Shown here one piece after another: positions 1-8,635 of a stretch of DNA of 64,000 nt (within the stretch, counting starts at the first letter, position 1; each line of letters opens with the position of its first letter). The notes beneath the pieces were generated by a model. The model was not told the DNA's origin. It did no database searches and saw nothing but the letters and a program-made list of their open reading frames with translations. The stretch covers positions 558,001-622,000 of the forward strand of contig NZ_JAAABI010000002.1 in assembly GCF_009903685.1 (NCBI RefSeq). Direction: 5' to 3'. Origin of the DNA: Flagellimonas ochracea. GTDB taxonomy: Bacteria > Bacteroidota > Bacteroidia > Flavobacteriales > Flavobacteriaceae. The position numbers and the translations under genes are program-made.

Positions 1-351
1 ACTTTCCAACTTAGACGATATGGGAGACATTATCTGAAGCGCTGAATTTTGATCCCAAAAGGAGGCTAGTCCCTTGGCAGCCAATCCAGCAGGAACCACA
101 CCCCCGGTCACGAAACCAAAATACCTTCCACCGATATGGGGCATGGTATTGGGAGCGCCTTTGGTTTGTAGCAAATCAATAATTTCGTGCGAGTTCCCTG
201 GTTTTTCAGGCAAATCTTCATCGAATGCGGATAGCATTTCCAAGGCTTTGTCCAATGGTGCTACATGGCGTTCAAATACCTTTTCAATGAAGTCGTTTCC
301 GTAGGAAGTGACTTTTTCGAACAATGATCTGTCCGCAATTTCCGAGAACAT
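1..351 (-). CDS. Pyridoxal-dependent decarboxylase, N-terminal part (runs off window)
   Basis: Only the first 117 codons are inside the window; the gene continues past base 1. The translation contains GGRYFGFVTGG followed by WDQN at about residues 75-102, which is typical of the group II PLP-dependent decarboxylases (glutamate / aromatic amino acid decarboxylase fold), where this region lines the substrate pocket entrance. The PLP lysine lies further downstream and is not visible, so the substrate cannot be named. The ATG at 351 is chosen; a GTG about 11 codons upstream is an alternative. It follows an ArsR-type regulator gene on the same strand, so the pair may be co-transcribed and the regulator may control the decarboxylase. 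The family call is fairly firm, the substrate is unknown. Confidence 0.8.
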   Translation of the reverse strand, partial: MFSEIADRSLFEKVTSYGNDFIEKVFERHVAPLDKALEMLSAFDEDLPEKPGNSHEIIDLLQTKGAPNTMPHIGGRYFGFVTGGVVPAGLAAKGLASFWDQNSALQIMSPISSKLES

Positions 352-388
352 TTTTGCCTGGATTTGATTGGGTTGCTTGTTCACTTTG

Positions 389-529
389 TTATTTGGTTTT
401 AGATAGGTGTTCAGCTCCTTCGATTACAAAGCGCAAGAGGAAATTTTTTAGGTTGGACAGGTTACCCCGCCTTCTTTTTTCTGCTTTGTCAACCATTTCG
501 ATATGGGTGTAATCGATGCAGTTTTCCAT
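389..529 (-). CDS. Small ORF of 46 aa between regulator and decarboxylase
   Basis: A short open frame starts with ATG at 529, encodes a basic, helix-prone 46-residue peptide (an RRR run near residue 19) and stops 37 bases before the decarboxylase start. It sits on the same strand as the ArsR-type gene and the decarboxylase, so it may simply be part of that transcript. I do not recognise the product. It could be a real small protein, a leader, or chance; no motif decides this. Confidence 0.3.
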   Translation of the reverse strand: MENCIDYTHIEMVDKAEKRRRGNLSNLKNFLLRFVIEGAEHLSKTK

Positions 530-572
530 AATATTTATATTTCGCTAATTATCAATATATATGCTCAAAAAA

Positions 573-875
573 TTAGAGTTCGTTTTCCAAGACTTTTACA
601 TAACCTTGGATCACCTCCTCGTTTCTCCGATAATAGGTCCACTTACCGTGACGCGTGGGGATGACCAACTTGGCGTTTTGCATGGAATTTAAATAAGTGG
701 ATATGGTGGACTGTGATAAGCCCGTTTTATCCTGAATGTAACCCACGCAAACCCCGTCGTCAAAATGGTCGATATCTTGGTGCGGCGGAAAATTTTCAGC
801 AGGATTTTTAAGCCACTTCAAAATATTTACCCTAGTTTTATTGGACAGTACCTTACTTATCTCGACAATATTCAT
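573..875 (-). CDS. ArsR/SmtB-type winged-helix transcriptional regulator
   Basis: The 100-residue product is the usual size for an ArsR-type repressor. It opens with KVLSNKTRVNILKWLKN (residues about 8-24), the classic first helices of the fold, and has a recognition helix region TGLSQSTISTYLNSMQNA at about 51-68, followed by a basic wing with HGKWTYYRR. Two cysteine/histidine-containing stretches are present (H32, H37, C43), but the canonical metal-binding ELCVCDL motif is absent, so the ligand is unclear. The gene is divergent from an outer-membrane protein gene and upstream of a PLP decarboxylase. A TATATTTG box at 887-880 lies only four bases before the ATG, suggesting a leaderless or almost leaderless mRNA, and a palindrome lies just upstream (see 900-923). 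Confidence 0.8.
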   Translation of the reverse strand: MNIVEISKVLSNKTRVNILKWLKNPAENFPPHQDIDHFDDGVCVGYIQDKTGLSQSTISTYLNSMQNAKLVIPTRHGKWTYYRRNEEVIQGYVKVLENEL

Positions 876-899
876 ACCTCAAATATAAATTAAGTATTT

Positions 900-923
900 A
901 CATATCTAGAATTATAGATATGT
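900..923. promoter_or_regulatory. Palindromic operator candidate for the ArsR-type regulator
   Basis: The bases form a perfect inverted repeat with 9-bp arms, ACATATCTA and TAGATATGT, separated by six bases. It lies in the divergent intergenic region, 13 bp upstream of the TATATTTG -7 box of the ArsR-type gene, so a bound repressor would cover the -33 side of that promoter. ArsR-family dimers bind such AT-rich imperfect palindromes and often repress their own gene. Autoregulation is an inference from position. Confidence 0.5.
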
Positions 924-986
924 TTTAACATTTTATTTTTATAGTTTGAGTGAGCCGAATTAGCATAAATCCCAAATCATACTACC

Positions 987-1538
987 ATGAAAAGAAAGCC
1001 TATGACCTACTTGGGCCTTATGGTCCTTTGCATTTTGTTGTCCAACCAGGTACTGTCCCAACGGACCAATGTTGCCATAGGGATGGTGCCCAATTATAAG
1101 ACTGATGGCTTTGGTGCCACCCTTAGTTTAAATTATACACGAAGTAGCACTGACTATCTCCAAGCAGCTGTGGTAGCCGCTTTTTCCAAAGAGCAACCTA
1201 ACTCGGGCGTGGAATTCCCCTATGAGGACTACCTGTTCAATCTAGGGTATTTCACCACGGTTTTGTCGGCACCCCGAAAGGGTATCTTCTTCTATTTTGG
1301 GGGAGGGCCCTCGGTGGGGTATAAGCATATCAACGATGGGAATACTGAATTTCCTTTTGATGCCTTGGAGGCTGAGAGCAGTTTTATCTATGGCGGCTAT
1401 GCCTCTTTTGAAATGGATTTTTTCCTTTCAGATGCGTTTTCCTTAATCATCCCCATCAATGGATATTACCATTTTAACAGTGATCTAAACGACTCCATGC
1501 TCTTGTTGGGTGTTGGGGTGCGGTATTACTTCAAATAA
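987..1538 (+). CDS. Outer-membrane beta-barrel protein (TraO-like)
   Basis: The 183-residue product has a signal peptide (residues 1-25, ending VLSQ) followed by alternating strands and a C-terminal GVGVRYYFK, a typical outer-membrane barrel end with terminal aromatic. The central FGGGPSVGYKHIN segment recalls the TraO family of Bacteroidota conjugative elements and related small barrels, but no other conjugation gene is present, so this is most likely a chromosomal relative. It is divergent from the ArsR-type gene and could share regulation through the palindrome at 900-923. Function is unknown. Confidence 0.6.
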   Translation: MKRKPMTYLGLMVLCILLSNQVLSQRTNVAIGMVPNYKTDGFGATLSLNYTRSSTDYLQAAVVAAFSKEQPNSGVEFPYEDYLFNLGYFTTVLSAPRKGIFFYFGGGPSVGYKHINDGNTEFPFDALEAESSFIYGGYASFEMDFFLSDAFSLIIPINGYYHFNSDLNDSMLLLGVGVRYYFK

Positions 1539-1567
1539 TTCTGTACCAAAACTAAAATAACAAGTAC

Positions 1568-2311
1568 TTATAACTTCACCTTTCTTTTTAAATAATGATT
1601 AATCTCCGCATAAGGCAGCATAAGTTCAATAGGCCCATCGGCATAGGAGGCCACTTCATATTGGTTGTAGATCAACCGTATGCCCTCTGGAGTATAGCCC
1701 ACATTATCCGCTAGGTGGAAGCTATCCTTTTCAAACATAAAACCTGTCACATTGATGTTGGCATCCTGCGGGATACCCTCTTGGATTCGGAATTTGGTCT
1801 CGGCATACTTCTCAAAACCCTCCAAGTCCTTAAACAGTTCCCAGTTTTCAAGTTCAGTACCCTTGTTTTTATCAAAATTGAGCAGGGTTGTGGAGCCATA
1901 GCCATGCGCCCCACCGGTAAATGTGTAGGCATTCAAAACGAGTGTTAGGATCTCCTTATCCTCAAAAAGCACCTCACCCTTTATAGTGGCTTCCCAACCA
2001 ACGGTTTCATCCGGGTATTTAGATTTCAATTCTTGAAAACCCGCTGTAAATGAGGTCATCGCATGGTCCATGCTTTCAATGTCTCCGCCATCATCAAACG
2101 AAAGCAAGGAAATGATTTCTTCTTCCAGGGCATTGTTGATGGTATTAGCAACAGCCATATTATCCAAGGCTTTTGGAATTACTATCTCGATGTTGGGACA
2201 GTCCGCACACGATTTGTTTTTCAGTTCAAAAGGCTCAAAAGTAAGTTTGTGCTCTTCTTCACAACCAATACTAATCAATAACAATAGGAGTAGGCTAACT
2301 ATTTTTTTCAT
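1568..2311 (-). CDS. DUF4163/DUF3298-like (RsiV-type) lipoprotein
   Basis: The 247-residue protein begins with a lipoprotein signal ending ISIGC (Cys17), so it is likely anchored to a membrane. The GGAHGYGSTTLLNFD segment (about residues 133-147), followed by LFKD, matches the two-part DUF4163 plus DUF3298 fold seen in lysozyme-sensing anti-sigma proteins such as RsiV and in many Bacteroidota lipoproteins. There is no sigma factor beside it and no transmembrane anti-sigma domain, so a lysozyme-binding or envelope role is only a possibility. It is divergent from the cystathionine enzyme gene. A minus-strand TATTTTTG box lies at 2349-2342. Confidence 0.65.
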   Translation of the reverse strand: MKKIVSLLLLLLISIGCEEEHKLTFEPFELKNKSCADCPNIEIVIPKALDNMAVANTINNALEEEIISLLSFDDGGDIESMDHAMTSFTAGFQELKSKYPDETVGWEATIKGEVLFEDKEILTLVLNAYTFTGGAHGYGSTTLLNFDKNKGTELENWELFKDLEGFEKYAETKFRIQEGIPQDANINVTGFMFEKDSFHLADNVGYTPEGIRLIYNQYEVASYADGPIELMLPYAEINHYLKRKVKL

Positions 2312-2347
2312 TTGAATGGGGTTAATGGCTTCAAAAATAAGACATCG

Positions 2348-2378
2348 TTGATTACTCCAAAAGATAACGATACATTTG
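2348..2378 (+). promoter_or_regulatory. Bacteroidota-type promoter of the cystathionine enzyme gene
   Basis: TTG at 2348-2350 and TACATTTG at 2371-2378 are separated by 20 bases, matching the flavobacterial -33/-7 arrangement (TTG and TAnnTTTG). The ATG at 2397 lies about 18 bases after the -7 box. An in-frame upstream TTG codon falls within the promoter, which supports the ATG as the true start. Confidence 0.55.
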
Positions 2379-2396
2379 CAAACATATCACAAGAAA

Positions 2397-3551
2397 ATGA
2401 GTAATAAAGAATTAAAATTCAACAGCAAAACGATACACGGAGGCCAACATCCCGATAAGGCCTATGGTGCGGTAATGCCTCCCATTTATCAAACATCCAC
2501 CTATGCCCAGACGACGCCCGGTGGGCATCAGGGTTTTGAATATTCTAGAAGTGGAAATCCCACAAGGACGGCTTTGGAAAATGCATTGGCAAGTATTGAA
2601 AATGGCAATTATGGCCTTGCCTTTGCCAGCGGACTCTCTGCCATGGATGCCGTGATCAAGTTGTTGGAGCCGGGTGATGAAGTAGTTTCCACGAATGATT
2701 TATACGGAGGGAGTTACCGTCTTTTTAAGCAGGTTTTTGAGAAGTACGGCATCAATTTTCACTTCGTGGGCATGCAAAATATAGATGCGATTGCCGAGAA
2801 AATCAATGAGAAGACAAAATTACTTTGGTTGGAAACCCCGACCAACCCGATGATGAACGTTATCGATATTATGGCCGCATCGCAATTGGCAAAAAAGCAT
2901 GACCTACTCTTGGCGGTGGATAATACCTTTGCCACCCCATACCTTCAACAACCGTTGGATTTGGGTGCGGATATCGTGATGCATTCAGCCACCAAATATT
3001 TGGGAGGTCACAGCGATGTTGTTGTTGGAGCCTTGGTGGTCAAGGATAAGAATTTGGCCGATAAATTGTACTTCATACAGAATGCCAGCGGGGCCGTTTG
3101 TGGACCCATGGATAGCTTTTTGACGCTGCGCGGCATAAAAACCTTGCATGTGCGTATGCAGCGCCATTGTGAAAATGGCGAGGCCATTGCGAAATATTTG
3201 GCCAGCCATGCAAAAATAGAAAAAGTGTATTGGCCAGGTTTTGAATCGCATCCCAACCACGATGTGGCCAAGAGCCAAATGAACGGTTTTGGAGGGATGA
3301 TTTCCTTCATCCCAAAGGGAAGCAGCTTTGAAGATGCCGTTAAAATTGTGGAAAAACTTCAGGTTTTCACCCTTGCAGAATCCCTCGGGGGGGTGGAAAG
3401 TTTGGCCGGCCATCCAGCGAGCATGACCCATGCCAGCATACCCAAGGAAGAACGTGAAAAAAGTGGTGTGGTCGATGCTTTGATTCGCCTCAGCGTTGGC
3501 ATTGAGGATGTTGATGACCTCATTGCTGATTTGGAGCAAGCGATAGGGTAA
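2397..3551 (+). CDS. Cystathionine gamma-synthase / PLP trans-sulfuration enzyme
   Basis: This 384-residue protein is a full-length member of the Cys/Met metabolism PLP family. It has YSRSGNPTR at about 49-57 (phosphate and PLP contacts), SGLSAMDAV at about 78-86, the VDNTFATPY segment with the PLP-ring-binding Asp, and the PLP Schiff-base lysine in SATKYLGGHSD (Lys200). The SLGGVESL motif near the end is also typical. The family makes or breaks cystathionine in the methionine/cysteine pathway; gamma-synthase, gamma-lyase and beta-lyase cannot be separated by eye, though the length and motifs suit a gamma-synthase or gamma-lyase. Start: ATG at 2397, after the promoter. Glutamate dehydrogenase follows 129 bp downstream, perhaps independently transcribed. 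Confidence 0.9.
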   Translation: MSNKELKFNSKTIHGGQHPDKAYGAVMPPIYQTSTYAQTTPGGHQGFEYSRSGNPTRTALENALASIENGNYGLAFASGLSAMDAVIKLLEPGDEVVSTNDLYGGSYRLFKQVFEKYGINFHFVGMQNIDAIAEKINEKTKLLWLETPTNPMMNVIDIMAASQLAKKHDLLLAVDNTFATPYLQQPLDLGADIVMHSATKYLGGHSDVVVGALVVKDKNLADKLYFIQNASGAVCGPMDSFLTLRGIKTLHVRMQRHCENGEAIAKYLASHAKIEKVYWPGFESHPNHDVAKSQMNGFGGMISFIPKGSSFEDAVKIVEKLQVFTLAESLGGVESLAGHPASMTHASIPKEEREKSGVVDALIRLSVGIEDVDDLIADLEQAIG

Positions 3552-3680
3552 TCAATTTTGAAAAATTTTCAAAAAACCGCCTTTCAAATTATGCAAATAG
3601 TATAATTTAGCCCACAAATTCCTAATTCAATAAAAATTAGTGCTCTGTCAAGGTTCAGGGCTGCAAACAGAAATCCCTAT

Positions 3681-5024
3681 ATGGAAACAAAAATCAAAGC
3701 ATTTATGGATGAGGTGAAGACCAGAAATGGTCATGAGCCAGAGTTCATCCAAGCGGTACAAGAGGTTGCGGAAACCGTAATACCCTACATCGTGAAGCAT
3801 GAAATTTACCATGGAAAAAACATTCTTTTACGCATGGTGGAACCAGAAAGGTTGATTTCCTTTCGGGTGGCATGGATAGATGATGATGGAGAAATTCATG
3901 TGAACCGAGGTTATCGGGTGCAGATGAATTCTGCTATAGGACCGTACAAGGGAGGTCTTCGTTTTCACCCAACGGTAAATGCCAGTGTATTGAAATTTTT
4001 GGCCTTTGAACAGGTTTTCAAGAACAGTTTGACCACCTTGCCCATGGGTGGTGGTAAAGGAGGCTCGGATTTTGACCCAAAAGGTAAGTCCGACGATGAA
4101 GTAATGCGTTTTTGCCATTCTTTTATGGTTGAATTATGTCGCCACATTGGACCAAATACGGATGTACCTGCCGGAGATATCGGTGTAGGTTCACGTGAGA
4201 TTGGATTCTTGTTTGGTATGTACAAAAAAATCAGAAACGAGTTCACCGGCGTGTTGACAGGCAAGGGACGTTCTTGGGGAGGTTCTTTGATTCGCCCTGA
4301 GGCGACGGGATACGGCACGGTCTATTTTGCGGACAGCATGCTAAAAACCCGCAATGAGTCTTTCGAAGGCAAAAAAGTCGTGATTTCCGGTTCTGGAAAT
4401 GTGGCCCAATATGCTGCTGAAAAAGTGTTGCAATTGGGAGGCAAGGTACTTACCCTTTCCGACTCTGGGGGCCATATTTATGATAAAGACGGCATTGACA
4501 AGGATAAATTGGCTTGGGTCATGGACTTAAAAAACAACAAGCGGGGCAGAATTTCAGAATATGTGAAAGAATACCCTTCTGCGGAATACCACAAAGGAAA
4601 ATCGCCTTGGAGCGTGCCCTGCGATGTGGCATTACCTTGCGCTACTCAAAACGAACTTAATGGTGATGATGCAGCAACCTTGATGAAAAATGGGTGTATT
4701 GCCGTAGCCGAAGGAGCTAATATGCCGTCAACGCCAGAAGCTATACATGCTTTTCACGAAGCGAAATTGCTGTTTGCCCCAGGAAAAGCTTCCAATGCTG
4801 GAGGTGTGGCCACATCCGGATTGGAAATGTCACAAAACTCACTACGGATCAGTTGGACCAGAAAAGAGGTGGACGAACGGTTGAAGGGAATCATGGAAGA
4901 CATTCATAACTCTTGTATTGAATATGGCAAAGAAGAAGGCGGGTATTGCAACTACGTAAAAGGAGCAAATATTGCAGGCTTCGTAAAAGTGGCGGATGCC
5001 ATGTTGGCCCAAGGGGTCATATAG
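3681..5024 (+). CDS. gdhA: Glutamate dehydrogenase, NADP-type hexameric
   Basis: The 447-residue protein is the usual length of the short-subunit hexameric glutamate dehydrogenases that convert 2-oxoglutarate and ammonia to glutamate with NADPH. PMGGGKGGSDFDPKGKSD (residues about 121-138) contains the catalytic Lys126, and PAGDIGVGSREIGFLFG is the next conserved block. The dinucleotide fold shows SGSGNVAQYAAEKV. GVATSGLEMSQNS near the C-terminus is also conserved. It is the central ammonia-assimilation step and is encoded alone between the cystathionine enzyme and recO. NADP rather than NAD specificity is inferred from overall resemblance to bacterial GdhA. Confidence 0.95.
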   Translation: METKIKAFMDEVKTRNGHEPEFIQAVQEVAETVIPYIVKHEIYHGKNILLRMVEPERLISFRVAWIDDDGEIHVNRGYRVQMNSAIGPYKGGLRFHPTVNASVLKFLAFEQVFKNSLTTLPMGGGKGGSDFDPKGKSDDEVMRFCHSFMVELCRHIGPNTDVPAGDIGVGSREIGFLFGMYKKIRNEFTGVLTGKGRSWGGSLIRPEATGYGTVYFADSMLKTRNESFEGKKVVISGSGNVAQYAAEKVLQLGGKVLTLSDSGGHIYDKDGIDKDKLAWVMDLKNNKRGRISEYVKEYPSAEYHKGKSPWSVPCDVALPCATQNELNGDDAATLMKNGCIAVAEGANMPSTPEAIHAFHEAKLLFAPGKASNAGGVATSGLEMSQNSLRISWTRKEVDERLKGIMEDIHNSCIEYGKEEGGYCNYVKGANIAGFVKVADAMLAQGVI

Positions 5025-5115
5025 CAAGGACCATAATAAATAATTTGGTTGGCAGTTACCATGGGTGATAATACCTTTACACCTAAGGCAGCTGCCTCTC
5101 TTTTTATAGGAACCA

Positions 5116-5835
5116 ATGCAGATAACCACAAAAGCCATAGTGCTCTCAGCCATCAAGTATGGGGATACAAGTCTTATTGTCAAGGCTTATACAGCATCGG
5201 ACGGGTTGAAGACCTATCTTATAAAAGGCGTGTTGACCAGCAGAAAAGGAAAGTTGAAAGCCGCCTATTTTCTTCCCTTGATGCAACTTGAAATTGTAGC
5301 CGTGCATAAAAATAAAGGTACCATGGAAAGCTTAAGGGAGGTCAAGGTGGATATTCCGTATAAAACATTGCATACCCATGTCGTGAAGAACAGCATTGTA
5401 CTATTTTTATCGGAAATGTTGGGAAACAGCATTCGCGAGCAGGAGCAGAACCAAGGACTTTTCAATTATTTGCAATATGCCTTTCATTGGTTGGATGAGA
5501 ACCATCCCGACCCGAATTTTCATTTATTGTTCTTACTTAACCTTACCAAATATTTAGGGTTCTATCCCGACACTTCTGGAGAATCAGCTCCTTATTTCGA
5601 TTTACTTGAAGGAAGCTTTATTACAACACCCAGTCTCAATCCCTTGTTAGATGGGGAAACCGTAATGAGTTTTAAGAAATTGTTAGGCATGAATTTTGAT
5701 GCACTTACTACGATTAAAATCAACAAAACCAACCGCCAAGAACTCTTAAAAAAGGTTGTTCTGTATTTTGAATTACATTTGCACGGATTCAGAAAACCGA
5801 AGTCTCTGGCCGTTTTAAATGCAGTTTTTGAGTAG
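5116..5835 (+). CDS. recO: DNA repair protein RecO
   Basis: The 239-residue product has the N-terminal OB-fold of RecO (residues 1-80: TTKAIVLSAIKYGDTSLIVKAYT, here spanning the first strands) followed by a helical domain. RecO works with RecR to load RecA at gaps and anneals single strands. There is no cysteine anywhere in the protein, so the zinc-binding site of many RecO proteins is absent. The stop codon is one base before the ATG of the following TonB receptor gene, so the two may be translationally linked or simply adjacent. The family is identified from overall pattern and length. Confidence 0.85.
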   Translation: MQITTKAIVLSAIKYGDTSLIVKAYTASDGLKTYLIKGVLTSRKGKLKAAYFLPLMQLEIVAVHKNKGTMESLREVKVDIPYKTLHTHVVKNSIVLFLSEMLGNSIREQEQNQGLFNYLQYAFHWLDENHPDPNFHLLFLLNLTKYLGFYPDTSGESAPYFDLLEGSFITTPSLNPLLDGETVMSFKKLLGMNFDALTTIKINKTNRQELLKKVVLYFELHLHGFRKPKSLAVLNAVFE

Positions 5836-5836
5836 T

Positions 5837-8251
5837 ATGCGCAAAATAGGCTTTGTCCTTTCTTTTATTCTATTTTCTTCAATTGTATGGGGTCAAGAGG
5901 TATCTATTTTGGATGCGGAAACAGGCATGTCCGTATCCAATGTGGCCATTTACAACAAAGACAAATCCAGAACAGCCATTTCTGATTTTGAAGGTAAAAG
6001 TAATCTTGAAGCTTTCTCACGAAATGAGAAAGTAACCTTCAAGCACATCAGTTATGAAACTTATGTGACCACCAAAGCGCAGATAAGCAAAAGAGGTAAC
6101 AGGGTATATCTTTACTTAAAACCAGAAGAGCTTCAGGAAGTTGTCATGTCGGTCTCCAAGTGGGAACAACAGAAAAAACATGTGCCTCAAAAAATTGCTT
6201 CCATAGACGCACGTTCCATCGCGTTCAACAATCCGCAAACAGCTGCAGATCTTTTGCAAAGTACTGGGAAGGTATTTGTACAAAAAAGCCAATTGGGAGG
6301 AGGAAGTCCCATGATTAGGGGGTTTGCTACCAATAGATTGTTGCTTTCCGTAGATGGGGTCCGCATGAACAATGCCATTTTCCGAGGAGGGAACATTCAA
6401 AATGTCATTTCAATAGATCCGTTTACCATTAGAAATACAGAGGTGATTTTTGGTCCTGGTTCTGTCATTTACGGAAGTGATGCCATCGGGGGAGTAATGA
6501 ACTTTTACACCCAAAGACCTAGCTTTTCGTTTACGGACAGTCTAGCCCTGTCGGGGAACGTAAATTATCGGTTTTCTTCGGCAAACAATGAAAATACCAC
6601 CCATGTTGATTTTAATTTGGGACAGAAAAAATGGGCCTCGTACACCAGTTTTACATACAACAGTTTTGGAGACTTGGTAATGGGGAAACATGGACCGGAC
6701 TCTTATTTGCGAAACAACTTTGTTGTTCGCAGGGATGGCACGGATGTTTTGGTGGAAAATGATGATGCTAGAAAACAGGTGACATCGGGATATGACCAAT
6801 TGAACTTCTTGCAGAAGATCACCTATCGGCCCAATAACCGCTGGAACTACGATTTGGGACTAATATATTCAGAAACATCTGATTATTCCAGATATGATAG
6901 ATTGATTCGTCCTAACAGCGAAGGAGACGGCCTCCGCTCGGCAGAATGGTTCTATGGCCCCCAAAAATGGTTCATGGGCAATCTTCAAATTACCAAGAAA
7001 GGAAAAAACAGATTTTATGATGGGGTAAAGCTTACCACGGCGTACCAGCATTTTGTGGAAAGTAGGAATGAAAGGTTATTTCAGGAGGCCCTACGTTTCA
7101 CCACAAAGGAAAAAGTGGATGCACTATCCGTCAACCTTGACTTTGAAAACAAAAAAATCGGGGATCTACGATTGTATTATGGTGCTGAATACGTCTTCAA
7201 CAAAGTGAATTCAGAAGGAAGTCAGAAGGATGTTGAAACAAATCAGACTGTCCCGGCTGCCTCACGTTATCCAGATGGCGCCACCTGGCAGACATTTGCG
7301 GGATATGTCAATGGAGAATATCAAATAAAACCCAATTTCACCCTGCTTTCGGGTGCGAGATACAGTCAAGTTTGGGTAGACGCTCAATTTGAAAGCGACT
7401 TTTTTCCATTCCCCTTTGATGAAGCTGACATCATTACCGGTGCCCTCACAGGAAGCATGGGATTCAGCTGGTTTCCGAGTGCAAACCTGCAAGTGACCCT
7501 AAATGGTTCCACGGGATTTAGGGCTCCCAATATTGATGATGTAGGAAAGGTTTTTGATTCCGAGCCTGGTTCGGTGGTGGTGCCCAATCCCGACTTGGAG
7601 CCGGAATATGCTTATAACGCGGATATTGGAATCCGAAAAAACTTCGACGACAAGGTTGTTATTAGGGGAGCGGCTTACTATACCTATTTGGTCGATGCCT
7701 TGGTTCGTAGGGATTTTACCTTTAATGGACAGTCGGAAATTGAATATAACGGGGAACTGAGCAATGTACAGGCGATACAGAATGCGGCCAAGGCCTATGT
7801 GTATGGTTTTGAGTTTGGGTTGGATGCTTTTTTTGATGAGCATTGGTCGTTCAATTCAAACTTAACCTTGACCGAGGGAATTGAGGAGGATGATGATGGA
7901 GTGGATTCAGCAGCACGACATGCCGCTCCAACGTTTGCCGATGTGCACCTTATTTGGCAAAACCAAAAATTAAAGGCCGATTTCTTCTTAAATTATAATG
8001 GGGAAATTGGTTTCAGGGATTTGGCGTTGTCCGAAAGAAGCAAGGCTTTCATTTATGCCGCTGATTCCAATGGAAACCCTTTTGCCCCATCATGGTATAC
8101 GCTCAACCTTAGGTCCCAATATCAAATTTCCAATGCGTTGCGGGCGACTATTTCCTTAGAGAATATGACCAATCAACGGTACCGCACATACTCCTCAGGA
8201 ATTGTTGCCCCTGGGACCAACTTGATTTTGGGATTGGGCTATGCTTTTTAG
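5837..8251 (+). CDS. TonB-dependent receptor, heme/hemoglobin type
   Basis: The 804-residue precursor has a signal peptide ending VWGQ, a carboxypeptidase-regulatory-like domain (about 20-95), a plug domain, and a 22-strand barrel ending LILGLGYAF. The plug contains GGGSPMIRGFATNRLLLSVD and then MNNAIFRGGNIQNVISID, which are characteristic of the hemoglobin/transferrin/lactoferrin receptor group. It probably imports heme or another iron complex using TonB energy. Start: the ATG at 5837 one base after the recO stop gives a proper signal peptide; the in-frame upstream ATG at 5819 lies inside recO. No hemophore or Fur box was found nearby. Heme as ligand is inferred from family. Confidence 0.85.
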   Translation: MRKIGFVLSFILFSSIVWGQEVSILDAETGMSVSNVAIYNKDKSRTAISDFEGKSNLEAFSRNEKVTFKHISYETYVTTKAQISKRGNRVYLYLKPEELQEVVMSVSKWEQQKKHVPQKIASIDARSIAFNNPQTAADLLQSTGKVFVQKSQLGGGSPMIRGFATNRLLLSVDGVRMNNAIFRGGNIQNVISIDPFTIRNTEVIFGPGSVIYGSDAIGGVMNFYTQRPSFSFTDSLALSGNVNYRFSSANNENTTHVDFNLGQKKWASYTSFTYNSFGDLVMGKHGPDSYLRNNFVVRRDGTDVLVENDDARKQVTSGYDQLNFLQKITYRPNNRWNYDLGLIYSETSDYSRYDRLIRPNSEGDGLRSAEWFYGPQKWFMGNLQITKKGKNRFYDGVKLTTAYQHFVESRNERLFQEALRFTTKEKVDALSVNLDFENKKIGDLRLYYGAEYVFNKVNSEGSQKDVETNQTVPAASRYPDGATWQTFAGYVNGEYQIKPNFTLLSGARYSQVWVDAQFESDFFPFPFDEADIITGALTGSMGFSWFPSANLQVTLNGSTGFRAPNIDDVGKVFDSEPGSVVVPNPDLEPEYAYNADIGIRKNFDDKVVIRGAAYYTYLVDALVRRDFTFNGQSEIEYNGELSNVQAIQNAAKAYVYGFEFGLDAFFDEHWSFNSNLTLTEGIEEDDDGVDSAARHAAPTFADVHLIWQNQKLKADFFLNYNGEIGFRDLALSERSKAFIYAADSNGNPFAPSWYTLNLRSQYQISNALRATISLENMTNQRYRTYSSGIVAPGTNLILGLGYAF

Positions 8252-8260
8252 AAAAAGAAA

Positions 8261-8296
8261 AGGCATGGAAATCTCCATGCCTCAAAATAAAATGGT
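8261..8296 (-). terminator. Rho-independent terminator of the helical lipoprotein gene
   Basis: AGGCATGGA (8261-8269) and TCCATGCCT (8274-8282) form a perfect 9-bp stem with a four-base loop. Read on the minus strand, the stem is followed by TTTTCTTTTT, so it ends minus-strand transcripts. It lies between the convergent TonB receptor and lipoprotein genes; on the plus strand the tract is A-rich, so it is less suited to the receptor. Confidence 0.7.
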
Positions 8297-8320
8297 TTTA
8301 GTGGTATGCAATAGGTGAAA

Positions 8321-8635
8321 CTAAAGGCTATCAATGGCCTTTTTCGCAGCTTCCTTGGCATCTTCACCCATTTCTTCAGCCTTGTCCATTGCATTTTCAC
8401 CGGCTTTCTTGATACTGTCAAGAGCCTGCTCACCCATTTCTTGGGCATCTTCTCCAGCTTGTTTTACGGCATCAACAGCATCATTGGCCGCTTCATTTAT
8501 GCTTTCCCCTGCTTCATCAAGGGCATCTCCCGCCTCTTCAGTCGCATCTTTGGCCTTGTCGGCAGCATCCTTGCAAGATGTCATTACCGAGAAGGACAAC
8601 GATAGAGCCATAAAGGCAATCAAAACTTTTTTCAT
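8321..8635 (-). CDS. Helical Ala/Glu/Lys-rich lipoprotein
   Basis: The 104-residue product begins with MKKVLIAFMALSLS and a lipobox ending MTSC (Cys20), then is almost entirely low-complexity helix with alternating DAADKAKDATEEAG-type units in which Ala, Glu, Asp and Lys repeat with an 11-residue-like period. It resembles small LEA-like or YtxH-like stress proteins of Bacteroidota. A role in envelope stress is an inference. Start: ATG at 8635, as it gives the proper signal; three codons further upstream is another ATG. Terminator follows at 8261-8296. Confidence 0.7.
   Translation of the reverse strand: MKKVLIAFMALSLSFSVMTSCKDAADKAKDATEEAGDALDEAGESINEAANDAVDAVKQAGEDAQEMGEQALDSIKKAGENAMDKAEEMGEDAKEAAKKAIDSL

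Noticed and set aside
987-1538. Conjugative element signal from the TraO-like protein
   Set aside because: No other transfer, relaxase or integrase gene occurs in the window and the gene sits among chromosomal functions.
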